A DNA stretch of 13,922 nucleotides from an uncultured Pseudomonadales bacterium (GTDB taxonomy: Bacteria; Pseudomonadota; Gammaproteobacteria; Pseudomonadales; Porticoccaceae). Positions within the stretch are counted from its first letter, which is position 1. Each line of letters begins with the position of its first letter. Shown here piece by piece: positions 6,323 to 12,883 of the stretch. Both the position numbers and the translations under genes were made by a program. Location of the stretch: the NCBI GenBank assembly GCA_905478725.1, contig CAJQJT010000226.1, positions 1 to 13,922 of the forward strand, written 5' to 3'. Below the pieces are notes generated by a model. It ran no database searches. It worked only from the letters and a program-made list of their open reading frames with translations, and was not told the origin of the DNA.

Positions 6323-6353
6323 TAAAGAGATCCTTCGACTACGCTCAGGATGA
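6323..6353 (-). repeat. 31-bp intergenic repeat A' (right copy, inverted)
   Basis: On the minus strand it reads TCATCCTGAGCGTAGTCGAA and onward to GGATCTCTTTA. It matches the left copy at 2210-2240 at 29 of 31 positions. It lies 17 bp after the acyl-CoA dehydrogenase stop codon, in sense orientation to that gene, just as the left copy lies after the DoxX gene. Confidence 0.85.
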
Positions 6354-6373
6354 TCAGACCAAAGGTCTGATCA
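6351..6373. terminator. perfect 10-bp hairpin containing the acyl-CoA dehydrogenase stop codon
   Basis: TGATCAGACC, loop AAA, GGTCTGATCA. On the minus strand the first three bases of the stem are the TGA stop codon of the dehydrogenase. There is no T-run on either strand, so it may block read-through or protect the transcript 3' end rather than act as a classical intrinsic terminator. It sits between convergent genes and overlaps repeat A' by three bases. Confidence 0.45.
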
Positions 6374-7513
6374 CTTAAGCAAATCACGGGAAATAATCAG
6401 TTTCATAATCTCGTTACTACCCGCATAAATACGCTGTACTCGCGCATCCGCAAAGGCGCGACAAACCGGATATTCCCACATATAACCCCAGCCGCCAAAC
6501 AGCTGCAGACATTCATCCGCCACCTTGCACTGCAGATCAGTGGTCAGCAATTTGAGTTTTGAAGCCGTCACAGTATCCAACTTATCTTCAATCAACAGCT
6601 CAGTACAGCGATCCAAAAACACTTCAGCACAGCTGACTTCCGCAGAAAGCTCAGCAAGCTTAAACTGAGTATTCTGGAACGAAGCCACATTGGTCCCAAA
6701 GGCTTTACGCTCTTTCACATAGTCGACTGTCGACTGCATAACCGCCTGACACATACCGTTGGCAGTAACTGACACGGAGAGTCTCTCCTGAGGCAGATCC
6801 TGCATCAGATAGACAAAGCCACGTCCCTCTTCACCGAGCAGGTTGTCTTTCGGAATGCGCACATCCTGGAAAAATAGCTCCGAGGTGTCCTGGGCTTTTA
6901 AACCCAACTTCTCAAGATTTTGGCCCTTAGTGAATCCAGGCGTACCGGCTTCAACCAAAAACAAACTAATACCTTTAGAACCGGCATTCACGTCAGTCTT
7001 GGCAACCACAATCACCAAACCAGATTTCTGGCCGTTAGTAATAAAGGTCTTAGAGCCATTCAATACCCACTCATCACCGTCGAGCACAGCAGTGGTTTTG
7101 GTACCCTGAAGATCTGAACCAGCACTGGGTTCAGTCATCGCGATAGCAGTAATCAACTCACCGGAAACACAGCGGGGCAAAAACCGCTGCTTCTGCTCTT
7201 CACTGCCATAGCGAACTATATAGGGAACCGCGATATCCGAGTGCAGAGTCCAGCCTAATCCGGTACAACCGGCGTGACCAATCTCTTCATTAACAATACA
7301 GTTGTAGCGAAAGTCGACACCAACACCGCCGTACTCTTCAGGCACTGTGGGACATAAGAAGCCCTGTTCGCCAGCCTTCAACCAAATCTCGTCGCTGACC
7401 ATGCCATCTTTTTCCCACTGAGCATGGTGCGGCACTGCTTCAACTTCAAGGAATTTTCGCACTGTGTCGCGGAACATATCGTGGTCGGAATCATATAGGG
7501 TACGTGGAATCAT
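6371..7513 (-). CDS. acyl-CoA dehydrogenase, LCAD/IVD-type active site
   Basis: A 380-residue FAD flavoenzyme of full family length, predicted to oxidise an acyl-CoA to the 2-enoyl-CoA and pass electrons to ETF. Seen in order: an N-terminal helical region; YGGVGVDF (61-68); AMTEPSAGSDLQGTKTTA (125-142) and FITNGQKSG, the flavin-binding middle domain; the C-terminal helical domain with RKAFG and LQLFGGWGYMWEYPVCRAFADARVQRIYAGSNEIM (337-370). The position of the MCAD/SCAD base (E of IYEG) is Ala364. Instead E243 in DLPQERL lies where long-chain and isovaleryl-CoA dehydrogenases keep their base, so it belongs to that subgroup; chain length cannot be fixed. ATG 7513 follows GAGAG. Upstream, in 7514-7694, there is room for a promoter but no clear one. 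No other beta-oxidation gene is adjacent. Confidence 0.93.
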   Translation of the reverse strand: MIPRTLYDSDHDMFRDTVRKFLEVEAVPHHAQWEKDGMVSDEIWLKAGEQGFLCPTVPEEYGGVGVDFRYNCIVNEEIGHAGCTGLGWTLHSDIAVPYIVRYGSEEQKQRFLPRCVSGELITAIAMTEPSAGSDLQGTKTTAVLDGDEWVLNGSKTFITNGQKSGLVIVVAKTDVNAGSKGISLFLVEAGTPGFTKGQNLEKLGLKAQDTSELFFQDVRIPKDNLLGEEGRGFVYLMQDLPQERLSVSVTANGMCQAVMQSTVDYVKERKAFGTNVASFQNTQFKLAELSAEVSCAEVFLDRCTELLIEDKLDTVTASKLKLLTTDLQCKVADECLQLFGGWGYMWEYPVCRAFADARVQRIYAGSNEIMKLIISRDLLK

Positions 7514-7529
7514 AATCGGAGCTCTCTAT

Positions 7530-7551
7530 TGTTTAGCGAATGTTTAGCGAA
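7530..7551. repeat. 11-bp tandem duplication upstream of the acyl-CoA dehydrogenase gene
   Basis: TGTTTAGCGAA occurs twice back to back, 17-38 bp upstream of the start codon on the minus strand. An 11-bp period puts the two copies on the same helix face, so it could be a regulator site, though a simple slippage duplication is as likely. Confidence 0.35.
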
Positions 7552-7694
7552 TATCTTCAGCCATTAACATTTCGCGGCCATTGCAGCGCCTAAGTATGAT
7601 TTATTGTGCATCGCGAAAGGGTAATTCTGCTGACAAAAGGTCGGGTTTTGGTGACCGCAGCGTTCCGAGCAAAGGCAATTGATAAACTCGAACG

Positions 7695-8021
7695 CTAGAT
7701 TAACTGGCCAACTGCAATAAAGACTAGCATGCCAGCGCCAATCGTCCAGTAAATATTGCCTGTTTTATAGGCCGCAGTTATAGCGGCCGCAGCACCCCAG
7801 AGATAGGGATTAGATAGACTTAAATCGAGCTGCTCACTGCGCACAAATAATATCGGCGCAAGAATAGCGGCCAACACCGAGGGCCCACTGTAGCTGAGCA
7901 GCAAGCGTAAATTAGGCCCCAGGCGAACTGGCAGTCTGCCCTCAAGAAACAGATAGCGAGTGCCAAAGGTAATACCGGCGAGCAACAAAATAGTTAGCAA
8001 TGTCACGATCCACCTCCCCAT
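7695..8021 (-). CDS. azlD: AzlD-family branched-chain amino-acid transporter small subunit
   Basis: A 108-residue, very hydrophobic protein with about four membrane segments (roughly residues 4-20, 38-62, 72-86 and 90-107). The pattern TFGTRYLFLEGRLPVRLGPNLRLLLSYSGPSVLAAILAPILF is typical of AzlD. AzlD works with AzlC as a two-subunit inner-membrane exporter of branched-chain amino acids or related compounds, as in B. subtilis AzlCD, Corynebacterium BrnFE and E. coli YgaZH. The start overlaps the end of azlC by 19 bp, so the two are translated from one mRNA. The substrate here is inferred from the family only. Confidence 0.9.
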   Translation of the reverse strand: MGRWIVTLLTILLLAGITFGTRYLFLEGRLPVRLGPNLRLLLSYSGPSVLAAILAPILFVRSEQLDLSLSNPYLWGAAAAITAAYKTGNIYWTIGAGMLVFIAVGQLI

Positions 8022-8719
8022 TTACCGCTGAGTTTATTCACTGTATAGCCAACCATCATGGCCAGAAGGGCCGCACAGATAAGTCCCAACTCAAAATGCC
8101 ACAGAGTAAGAACCACCGAGACTGTGGCAGCGGTTAACACCGCCGCCAGGGTCGCTAGGGATTTAATACTGGGGACCACTAGGGCAATAAAGGTAGCCGC
8201 AATAGCAAAATCCAAGCCTAAATCAGTTAGATCAGGGAGCGAGGCACCTGCAACAATGCCGACGAAGGTCCACAGATTCCAGGCCAAATAAAAACTGCCG
8301 CCGGCAGCCAAGCCATAAAAGAGGCGCAATTTTCCGAGATAGGCACGGCGGTGACCCGACAAAGCGAACAATTCATCGGTAAGCAAAAACCCAAGCCCCA
8401 GACGCCAGCGCAATGGCTGCGGGCTGAGCCGCTCGCGCAGCGACAAGCCATAGAGAAAGTGCCGGGAACTGATAATAAAGGCGGTAAACAATACCGTGAG
8501 CAGTGAACTGTTATCGGCGATTAATTCAACGGTAACGATCTGCACCGCACCGCCAAAAATAATCCCTGAGAACAGCTGTGCTTCTAACCAGCTAAAGCCA
8601 CGCTGCACTGCCAGGGAGCCAAATAATATACCCCAAGGCAGCACCGCCAAACTCAGGGGCAGCATGTCGAGGACGCCACGGAGGGTGGCGATTTTTAGGG
8701 CTCTATTATTTGCGCGCAT
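8003..8719 (-). CDS. azlC: AzlC-family branched-chain amino-acid transporter large subunit
   Basis: A 238-residue membrane protein of the expected AzlC length. Diagnostic stretches are LPLSLAVLPWGILFGSLAVQRGFSWLEAQLFSGIIFGGAVQIVTVELI (about residues 20-67), SSRHFLYGLSLRERL and GFLLTDELFAL; the latter half holds three or four more membrane helices. It is the permease core that pairs with AzlD for amino-acid efflux across the inner membrane. ATG 8719 has GAAGAG just upstream. The 3' end overlaps azlD by 19 bp. No Lrp/AzlB-type regulator gene is visible next to it. The SDR gene lies 75 bp upstream on the same strand, with a possible weak terminator between them. Confidence 0.92.
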   Translation of the reverse strand: MRANNRALKIATLRGVLDMLPLSLAVLPWGILFGSLAVQRGFSWLEAQLFSGIIFGGAVQIVTVELIADNSSLLTVLFTAFIISSRHFLYGLSLRERLSPQPLRWRLGLGFLLTDELFALSGHRRAYLGKLRLFYGLAAGGSFYLAWNLWTFVGIVAGASLPDLTDLGLDFAIAATFIALVVPSIKSLATLAAVLTAATVSVVLTLWHFELGLICAALLAMMVGYTVNKLSGKWGGGS

Positions 8720-8731
8720 AATCTCTTCAAT

Positions 8732-8778
8732 GGGCTGTTTAATATAAAAAAACGCTATACAGCTTTTTACATTAGCCC
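8732..8778 (-). terminator. possible weak terminator between the SDR gene and azlC
   Basis: GGGCT (8732-8736) and AGCCC (8774-8778) can pair, and inside them AAAAAGC (minus strand) faces GC-G-T7. On the minus strand a T-run follows the small inner stem. The stem is AT-rich and interrupted, so this could equally be promoter-like AT-rich sequence for azlC. Confidence 0.25.
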
Positions 8779-8794
8779 AAAACAGTAGAGTCTG

Positions 8795-9511
8795 TTACAA
8801 AAGTTTCCGCAGCAACCACTGGGGCATTAGATCGGCTACAAAGGCCACATAGCGCCAGCGCTTAGTGATAAAGATATGATTTTTCTTTTTCAACAACCCG
8901 GTAACCATCTGCGCGACACCCTTTTCCACTGGCGCCATCCACATAGGATTGCCATGGACCATGGGCGTCTTAACAAAGCCCGGCTCAATAGTGGTGATGG
9001 TGATAGGTAAGCCACTGCGGATCGCGCGCTGACGCATACCGGCAAGATAGTTCGACACAAAAGCTTTAGTGGCATGGTAGGTGAGGGTCTTGGCGCCAAA
9101 AATATGTGCAGCCATTGAAGAAATGCCAGCCAAATGCCCTGCACCGCGCTGGGTAAAGTGCTCCATGGCAACAATCGACAGGGCAGCAAAACCGCGCACA
9201 TTAACATCAATCATTTCCCGCTCAGCGGCCCATTCAAGCTTGTGCTCAAAAAGGCCAACACCAGAGCTTAAGACAATTAGCTCAACATCCCCCATGCGCA
9301 CAATCAGCTCTTGTAGTTCAGCCTGAGACTGTTCCGCCTGGGTAACATCTGTAGTTTGAACGAAATGAGTGCCCGGCAGTTTCTCTAACAACTCATTAAG
9401 AAGTGCTTCACGGCGTCCCATGACGCCCAGCTGATAACCCTTATCCGCTAGCTGTATTGCCAACTCCCAACCCAGCCCAGAACTGGCGCCAACGATAATT
9501 GCCTGCTTCAT
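8795..9511 (-). CDS. short-chain dehydrogenase/reductase (SDR) family oxidoreductase
   Basis: A 238-residue classical SDR. The cofactor motif is VGASSGLG (residues 7-14). R33 and R34 after the second strand (GVMGRREAL) suggest NADP(H) preference. The usual NNAG is LSSGVG here (81-86), a divergent version. The catalytic set is N104 (DVNVRG), S131/S132 (GISSMAAH), Y145 and K149 (YHATK), all present. PGFVKTPM (177-184) is the nicotinamide-side PG motif. The C-terminus has hydrophobic and basic segments (KRWRYVAFVADLMPQWLLRKLL) that could contact the membrane, a feature of some SDRs acting on lipid-like substrates. The substrate is unknown. ATG 9511 follows AGGGG with good spacing. It is preceded by direct repeats that may be regulatory. 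Confidence 0.9.
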   Translation of the reverse strand: MKQAIIVGASSGLGWELAIQLADKGYQLGVMGRREALLNELLEKLPGTHFVQTTDVTQAEQSQAELQELIVRMGDVELIVLSSGVGLFEHKLEWAAEREMIDVNVRGFAALSIVAMEHFTQRGAGHLAGISSMAAHIFGAKTLTYHATKAFVSNYLAGMRQRAIRSGLPITITTIEPGFVKTPMVHGNPMWMAPVEKGVAQMVTGLLKKKNHIFITKRWRYVAFVADLMPQWLLRKLL

Positions 9512-9530
9512 TGATTTCCCCTGACGCCAT

Positions 9531-9560
9531 TTTTATGACGCATATTATTGTTATATGACG
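9531..9560 (-). promoter_or_regulatory. 20-bp-spaced direct repeats upstream of the SDR gene
   Basis: TTTTATGACG (9531-9540) and TTATATGACG (9551-9560) are the same 10-mer with one change, start to start 20 bp, about two helical turns. A third TGACG lies at 9522-9526, and the 14-bp palindrome TTTTTAGCTAAAAA starts at 9561. On the minus strand they precede the SDR start. A transcription-factor site is plausible; I do not recognise the motif. Confidence 0.3.
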
Positions 9561-9611
9561 TTTTTAGCTAAAAAGAAGAAGGAGTGTAACCAAATACAAG
9601 AAGACTGGCGC

Positions 9612-10280
9612 TCAAAAGATCGGTTTTTTTACTCGTACAGAATCGTTGCAACGGGTGATCAGGTATTCCACCCGACCATCGGACATAAGACGACTCTTAT
9701 TAATTTCAAAATAGTCGAGATAATCTTTCAGATCACGCTGGGAGTGAGGAAAAACTGGCCGTTGTTCGTCACTGCGTGGGCACTGAGTCAAGGTGTCTTT
9801 TGCCATCAGGCCATAACAGGAATTAGGTAGCTGACAGCGAGAATTCAGCGCGCCCAATCCAAAGCCACGAGTGTGCTCGCCGACATAGGGCTGTAATGCT
9901 TCGATAAAAGCCTTGATCAAGGTGCCATCGAGATAGTTAAAGAAATCCCAAAACAGGCAGATATCAATAGTGCAGTTATCGGGAATATTGAGTGATTGAC
10001 GGAACAGAGAGACTAGTTCTTGGTGACTGATGTCTTCACTGATATCCGTAACAAAGTCTTCAGCGTAGAGATCGACAAATAACAGCTTACATTTGAACTG
10101 ACTAAAAAAATCAACGGTGGCAGCCATTGCCAAGCCAACATCGAGAACAATCAGTTGTTTGTCAGGCTGCAGTGAATCAAAGGTCGCGGCGGCAAGATTA
10201 CTGTGCAGCATTGTGCAAAGGGCATAGTCTTGAGACGTGGCAGTTGCACCCGCGACCTTTTCAACCTTTGCCCTAAACAC
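9612..10280 (-). CDS. unknown protein with methyltransferase-fold-like features, downstream of bactofilin
   Basis: A 222-residue soluble protein that I do not recognise as a named family. KQLIVLDVGLAMAATVDFFSQF (41-62) resembles strand 1 and motif I of class I SAM-dependent methyltransferases, with D47 and then D70 (LLFVDLY) at the end of strand 2, and DICLFWDFFNYLD (106-118) resembles strand 4. The glycine-rich loop is degenerate (DVGLAMA rather than DxGxGxG), so it may bind no SAM. The C-terminal part holds several cysteines (C149, C155, C167, C211). The start is GTG 10280, because a stop codon lies three codons upstream; ATG at residue 24 is an alternative. It follows the bactofilin gene by 17 bp, so the two are very likely co-transcribed and may function together. 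Confidence 0.75.
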   Translation of the reverse strand: MFRAKVEKVAGATATSQDYALCTMLHSNLAAATFDSLQPDKQLIVLDVGLAMAATVDFFSQFKCKLLFVDLYAEDFVTDISEDISHQELVSLFRQSLNIPDNCTIDICLFWDFFNYLDGTLIKAFIEALQPYVGEHTRGFGLGALNSRCQLPNSCYGLMAKDTLTQCPRSDEQRPVFPHSQRDLKDYLDYFEINKSRLMSDGRVEYLITRCNDSVRVKKPIF

Positions 10281-10297
10281 TATTGATTACTCGCAAC

Positions 10298-10801
10298 TTA
10301 AGACGCGTTGGTCTTATCAGAGGTTGCAGCCCCTGGAAACAGATCTGACTTGCCATTGGGCACGGCTTTGATCGCAGGTTTTTCATCTGGATCCATCGCA
10401 ATACTACCTTTAAATTTGGCACCATCTTCTAAGGTGACTCGCGGCGCATCTATATTGCCAAGCACATTGCCGGTTTTTGAAATAATGACTTTTTCTCCAC
10501 CAGAAATATCTCCTTCAACTTTACCTTCAATGCGCACGATCTTTGCGCTGATATTCGCGTTGAGCTGCCCTGCTTGACCTACTGTCACTTCATGGCCAGC
10601 GGCACTAATGGTACCGGATACTTTGCCTTCGATAATTAAATCTTCAGCGCTAGTAATATTTCCCTCAATAACAACAGTTGAACCAATCATAGTTTTACCT
10701 CCAATAGATACCGAAGCTCTTTTGGTGACATCACTTGAGCTGCGAGATGATTTATTAAGTGCAGAACGGCCTGTATCAGTGTCTTTTTTAAAATTAAACA
10801 T
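10298..10801 (-). CDS. bactofilin family polymer-forming cytoskeletal protein
   Basis: A 167-residue protein from ATG 10801 (MFNFKKD), which has GGAAA upstream; an in-frame TTG at 10813 would add four residues and is less likely. A polar N-terminal tail (about 30 residues) leads into the bactofilin beta-helix (about 32-138): IGGKTMIGSTVVIEGNITSAEDLIIEGKVSGTI..., with hydrophobic residues alternating around short glycine-containing turns, then a disordered tail. Bactofilins self-assemble without nucleotide into filaments at the inner membrane and act in cell shape, polarity or as scaffolds for peptidoglycan enzymes. No M23 peptidase gene, a frequent partner, is adjacent; the partner here is the unknown protein downstream. 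A candidate promoter lies 64 bp upstream of the start. Confidence 0.92.
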   Translation of the reverse strand: MFNFKKDTDTGRSALNKSSRSSSDVTKRASVSIGGKTMIGSTVVIEGNITSAEDLIIEGKVSGTISAAGHEVTVGQAGQLNANISAKIVRIEGKVEGDISGGEKVIISKTGNVLGNIDAPRVTLEDGAKFKGSIAMDPDEKPAIKAVPNGKSDLFPGAATSDKTNAS

Positions 10802-10864
10802 CGAAATTTCCAAACATTAATTTTACACGGCCGCTTACTCTACCAACATAAAGGCGATTCATCT

Positions 10865-10892
10865 AGTATAAATACCTAGTTTTATTTGACAG
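10865..10892 (-). promoter_or_regulatory. candidate sigma-70 promoter for the bactofilin operon
   Basis: On the minus strand CTGTCA (4 of 6 to the -35 consensus), 16 bp, TATACT (5 of 6 to the -10 consensus). It lies between the yheS stop and the bactofilin start, 64 bp upstream of ATG 10801, leaving a leader of about 55 bases. Confidence 0.45.
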
Positions 10893-10915
10893 GCCCCACA
10901 GAAGACATCCTTACC

Positions 10916-12862
10916 TCAAATATTAAACTGCTCAACTTGCTGCTGAATATCGAACCACTGCTCTTCATTATCTGAAATAGTTTTTTTAATCTCAGTCTGA
11001 AGCCCAAGCTGATCTTTTAAGGTTTGCTTGTTGGTTTCCAAATATAAATCCGTATCTGCGAGGCGCAGCTCGATTTCTTTTAGTTGCGCCTGACCCCGCT
11101 CAATTTTCTTTTCCAACTCAGCTGATTTTTTAGTTAGGGGTGCAAGCTGCTTACGAGCATCTGCTGCCTGCTGGCGCTGAAGCTTTTTTTCCGCCGCGCT
11201 GAGAACTTCCACAACCGCAACAGGTTCAGGAATTTCTTCAATGACTGGAGCCGCCTGATCAGCAGTTTTCTGACCCGAAGCGGTGGGAACACGATTAAAG
11301 TTTTTCAGCCACAGCTGATAATCTTTTAGGTCGCCGTCGAATTCTTTCACTGCGCCATCGGCAACCAAATAAAACTCATCAACCGTGTTGCGTAACAGAT
11401 GCCGATCGTGAGAAATAACCACCAGGGCACCTTCATAACTTTGCAGTGCAAGTGTCAGAGCATGACGCATTTCCAAATCTAAGTGGTTGGTCGGCTCATC
11501 GAGTAACAATAGATTAGGTTTTTGCCAAACAATTAGAGCCAGAGCGACTCGAGCTTTTTCACCACCGGAAAATGACTTAATTGGCTCCAGTGCTTTATCA
11601 CCATGAAAATCAAATCCGCCTAAAAAGTTTCGTAACTCTTGGTCGGTTGATTTTGGACTGATTCGCTGAAGATGTAAAAATGCACTAGCCTGCAAGTCTA
11701 AAACTTCTAACTGGTGCTGGGCGAAATAACCGATTTTAACATTTTCGCCATACACTCTTTCGCCGTTAAGTAGATCCAAGTCGCCAGTAAGGCTAGCTAT
11801 TAAGGTTGATTTACCAGCCCCGTTTGGCCCTAGCAAACCAATGCGCGTCCCTGGGTGCAAATCAAAATTAACATTGCTTAATATTGTCTGGCCGTCATAA
11901 CCCAAATTGCCCTGACTAATATTGGCTAGTGCGCTGTGAGCTTTTTTGCCCTGAGCGAAACTAAAGTAGAAAGGTGAGTCAATGTGCGCTGGCGCAATAT
12001 CTTCCATGCGCGCCAATTCTTTAACCCGACTCTGTGCCTGCTTGGCTTTGGAGGCCTTGGCTTTAAAGCGAGTAATAAACTCTTCAACTTCTTTACGTCG
12101 TTTTTGCTGTTTCTCAAAGCTCGCCTGTTGCAATGCTAAGCGCTCACCACGAACACGTTCGAAGGTTGAGTAATTACCTTTGTAAGCATTGGTTTTGCAA
12201 TGCTCCACATGGACGATGCGATCCACAACATTATCGATAAAATCACGATCGTGAGAAATAATTAATAATGTGCCGGTATAATTTTTTAACCACTGTTCTA
12301 ACCAGAGTGTCGCGTCCAAATCTAAGTGGTTGGTTGGCTCATCCAGCAACATTAAATCCGACGGGCTCATTAAAGCCTGAGCCAGATTTAAACGAATACG
12401 CCAGCCTCCGGAAAAGCTATTGACTGGCCGGTCTAATTCCGACTGATCAAATCCCAAACCATGTAATAACTGCTCGGCCCGATAGTGTGCGTCAAAGCCA
12501 TTAGCGTTATCTAACTTTTCATATTCTAGGGCTAGTCGATCGTGATTTTCATCCGCTAAGGCTTTTTCGATAGCGCGTTCAATTTTACGAATTTGCGGAT
12601 CACCATCAAGTACAAAATCCACAACAGTACTTTCGGAGTTGGCTAATTCCTGAGCCATGTGAGCAACGCGCCAGTCTTTAGGAATAAATAGTTCACCGGC
12701 ATCGGCGCTAATTTTTCCCATCAACAATTTAAATAGGCTCGACTTGCCGCTGCCATTGGCACCGATAATGCCGATATGTTGGCCAGGGTGGACGACGAGT
12801 TCGGCGTCTTGCAGCAGCACTTTGGTGCCGCGACGCAGCTCGATGTCAGTTAATGTAATCAT
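10916..12862 (-). CDS. yheS: ABC-F family ATPase YheS
   Basis: A 648-residue soluble protein with two ABC domains and no membrane segment, about the length of E. coli YheS (637). The first domain has Walker A GANGSGKSS (34-42), signature SFSGGWRIR (149-156) and Walker B LMLLDEPTNHLD. The linker (about 240-300) carries the FKAKASKAKQAQSRVKELARME pattern. The second domain has GPNGAGKST (345-353), SFSGGEKAR and LLLLDEPTNHLD, with catalytic glutamates E175 and E456. The last ~90 residues are charged and helical, probably a coiled coil. ABC-F proteins bind the ribosomal E site; YheS is thought to help at particular translation stalls. The closeness to E. coli YheS along the whole length supports the name over Uup or EttA. 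It lies 21 bp after the ABC exporter gene. Confidence 0.95.
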   Translation of the reverse strand: MITLTDIELRRGTKVLLQDAELVVHPGQHIGIIGANGSGKSSLFKLLMGKISADAGELFIPKDWRVAHMAQELANSESTVVDFVLDGDPQIRKIERAIEKALADENHDRLALEYEKLDNANGFDAHYRAEQLLHGLGFDQSELDRPVNSFSGGWRIRLNLAQALMSPSDLMLLDEPTNHLDLDATLWLEQWLKNYTGTLLIISHDRDFIDNVVDRIVHVEHCKTNAYKGNYSTFERVRGERLALQQASFEKQQKRRKEVEEFITRFKAKASKAKQAQSRVKELARMEDIAPAHIDSPFYFSFAQGKKAHSALANISQGNLGYDGQTILSNVNFDLHPGTRIGLLGPNGAGKSTLIASLTGDLDLLNGERVYGENVKIGYFAQHQLEVLDLQASAFLHLQRISPKSTDQELRNFLGGFDFHGDKALEPIKSFSGGEKARVALALIVWQKPNLLLLDEPTNHLDLEMRHALTLALQSYEGALVVISHDRHLLRNTVDEFYLVADGAVKEFDGDLKDYQLWLKNFNRVPTASGQKTADQAAPVIEEIPEPVAVVEVLSAAEKKLQRQQAADARKQLAPLTKKSAELEKKIERGQAQLKEIELRLADTDLYLETNKQTLKDQLGLQTEIKKTISDNEEQWFDIQQQVEQFNI

Positions 12863-12883
12863 AAAAAAGTTATTACCAGTAAA

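Noticed and set aside
2210..6353. Composite transposon
   Set aside because: No transposase or insertion-sequence gene lies in or beside the repeats, and no target-site duplication could be identified by eye.
10811..10813. TTG start for the bactofilin
   Set aside because: ATG 10801 gives MFNFKKD with a GGAAA site at good spacing; TTG would add only four residues without a better ribosome binding site.
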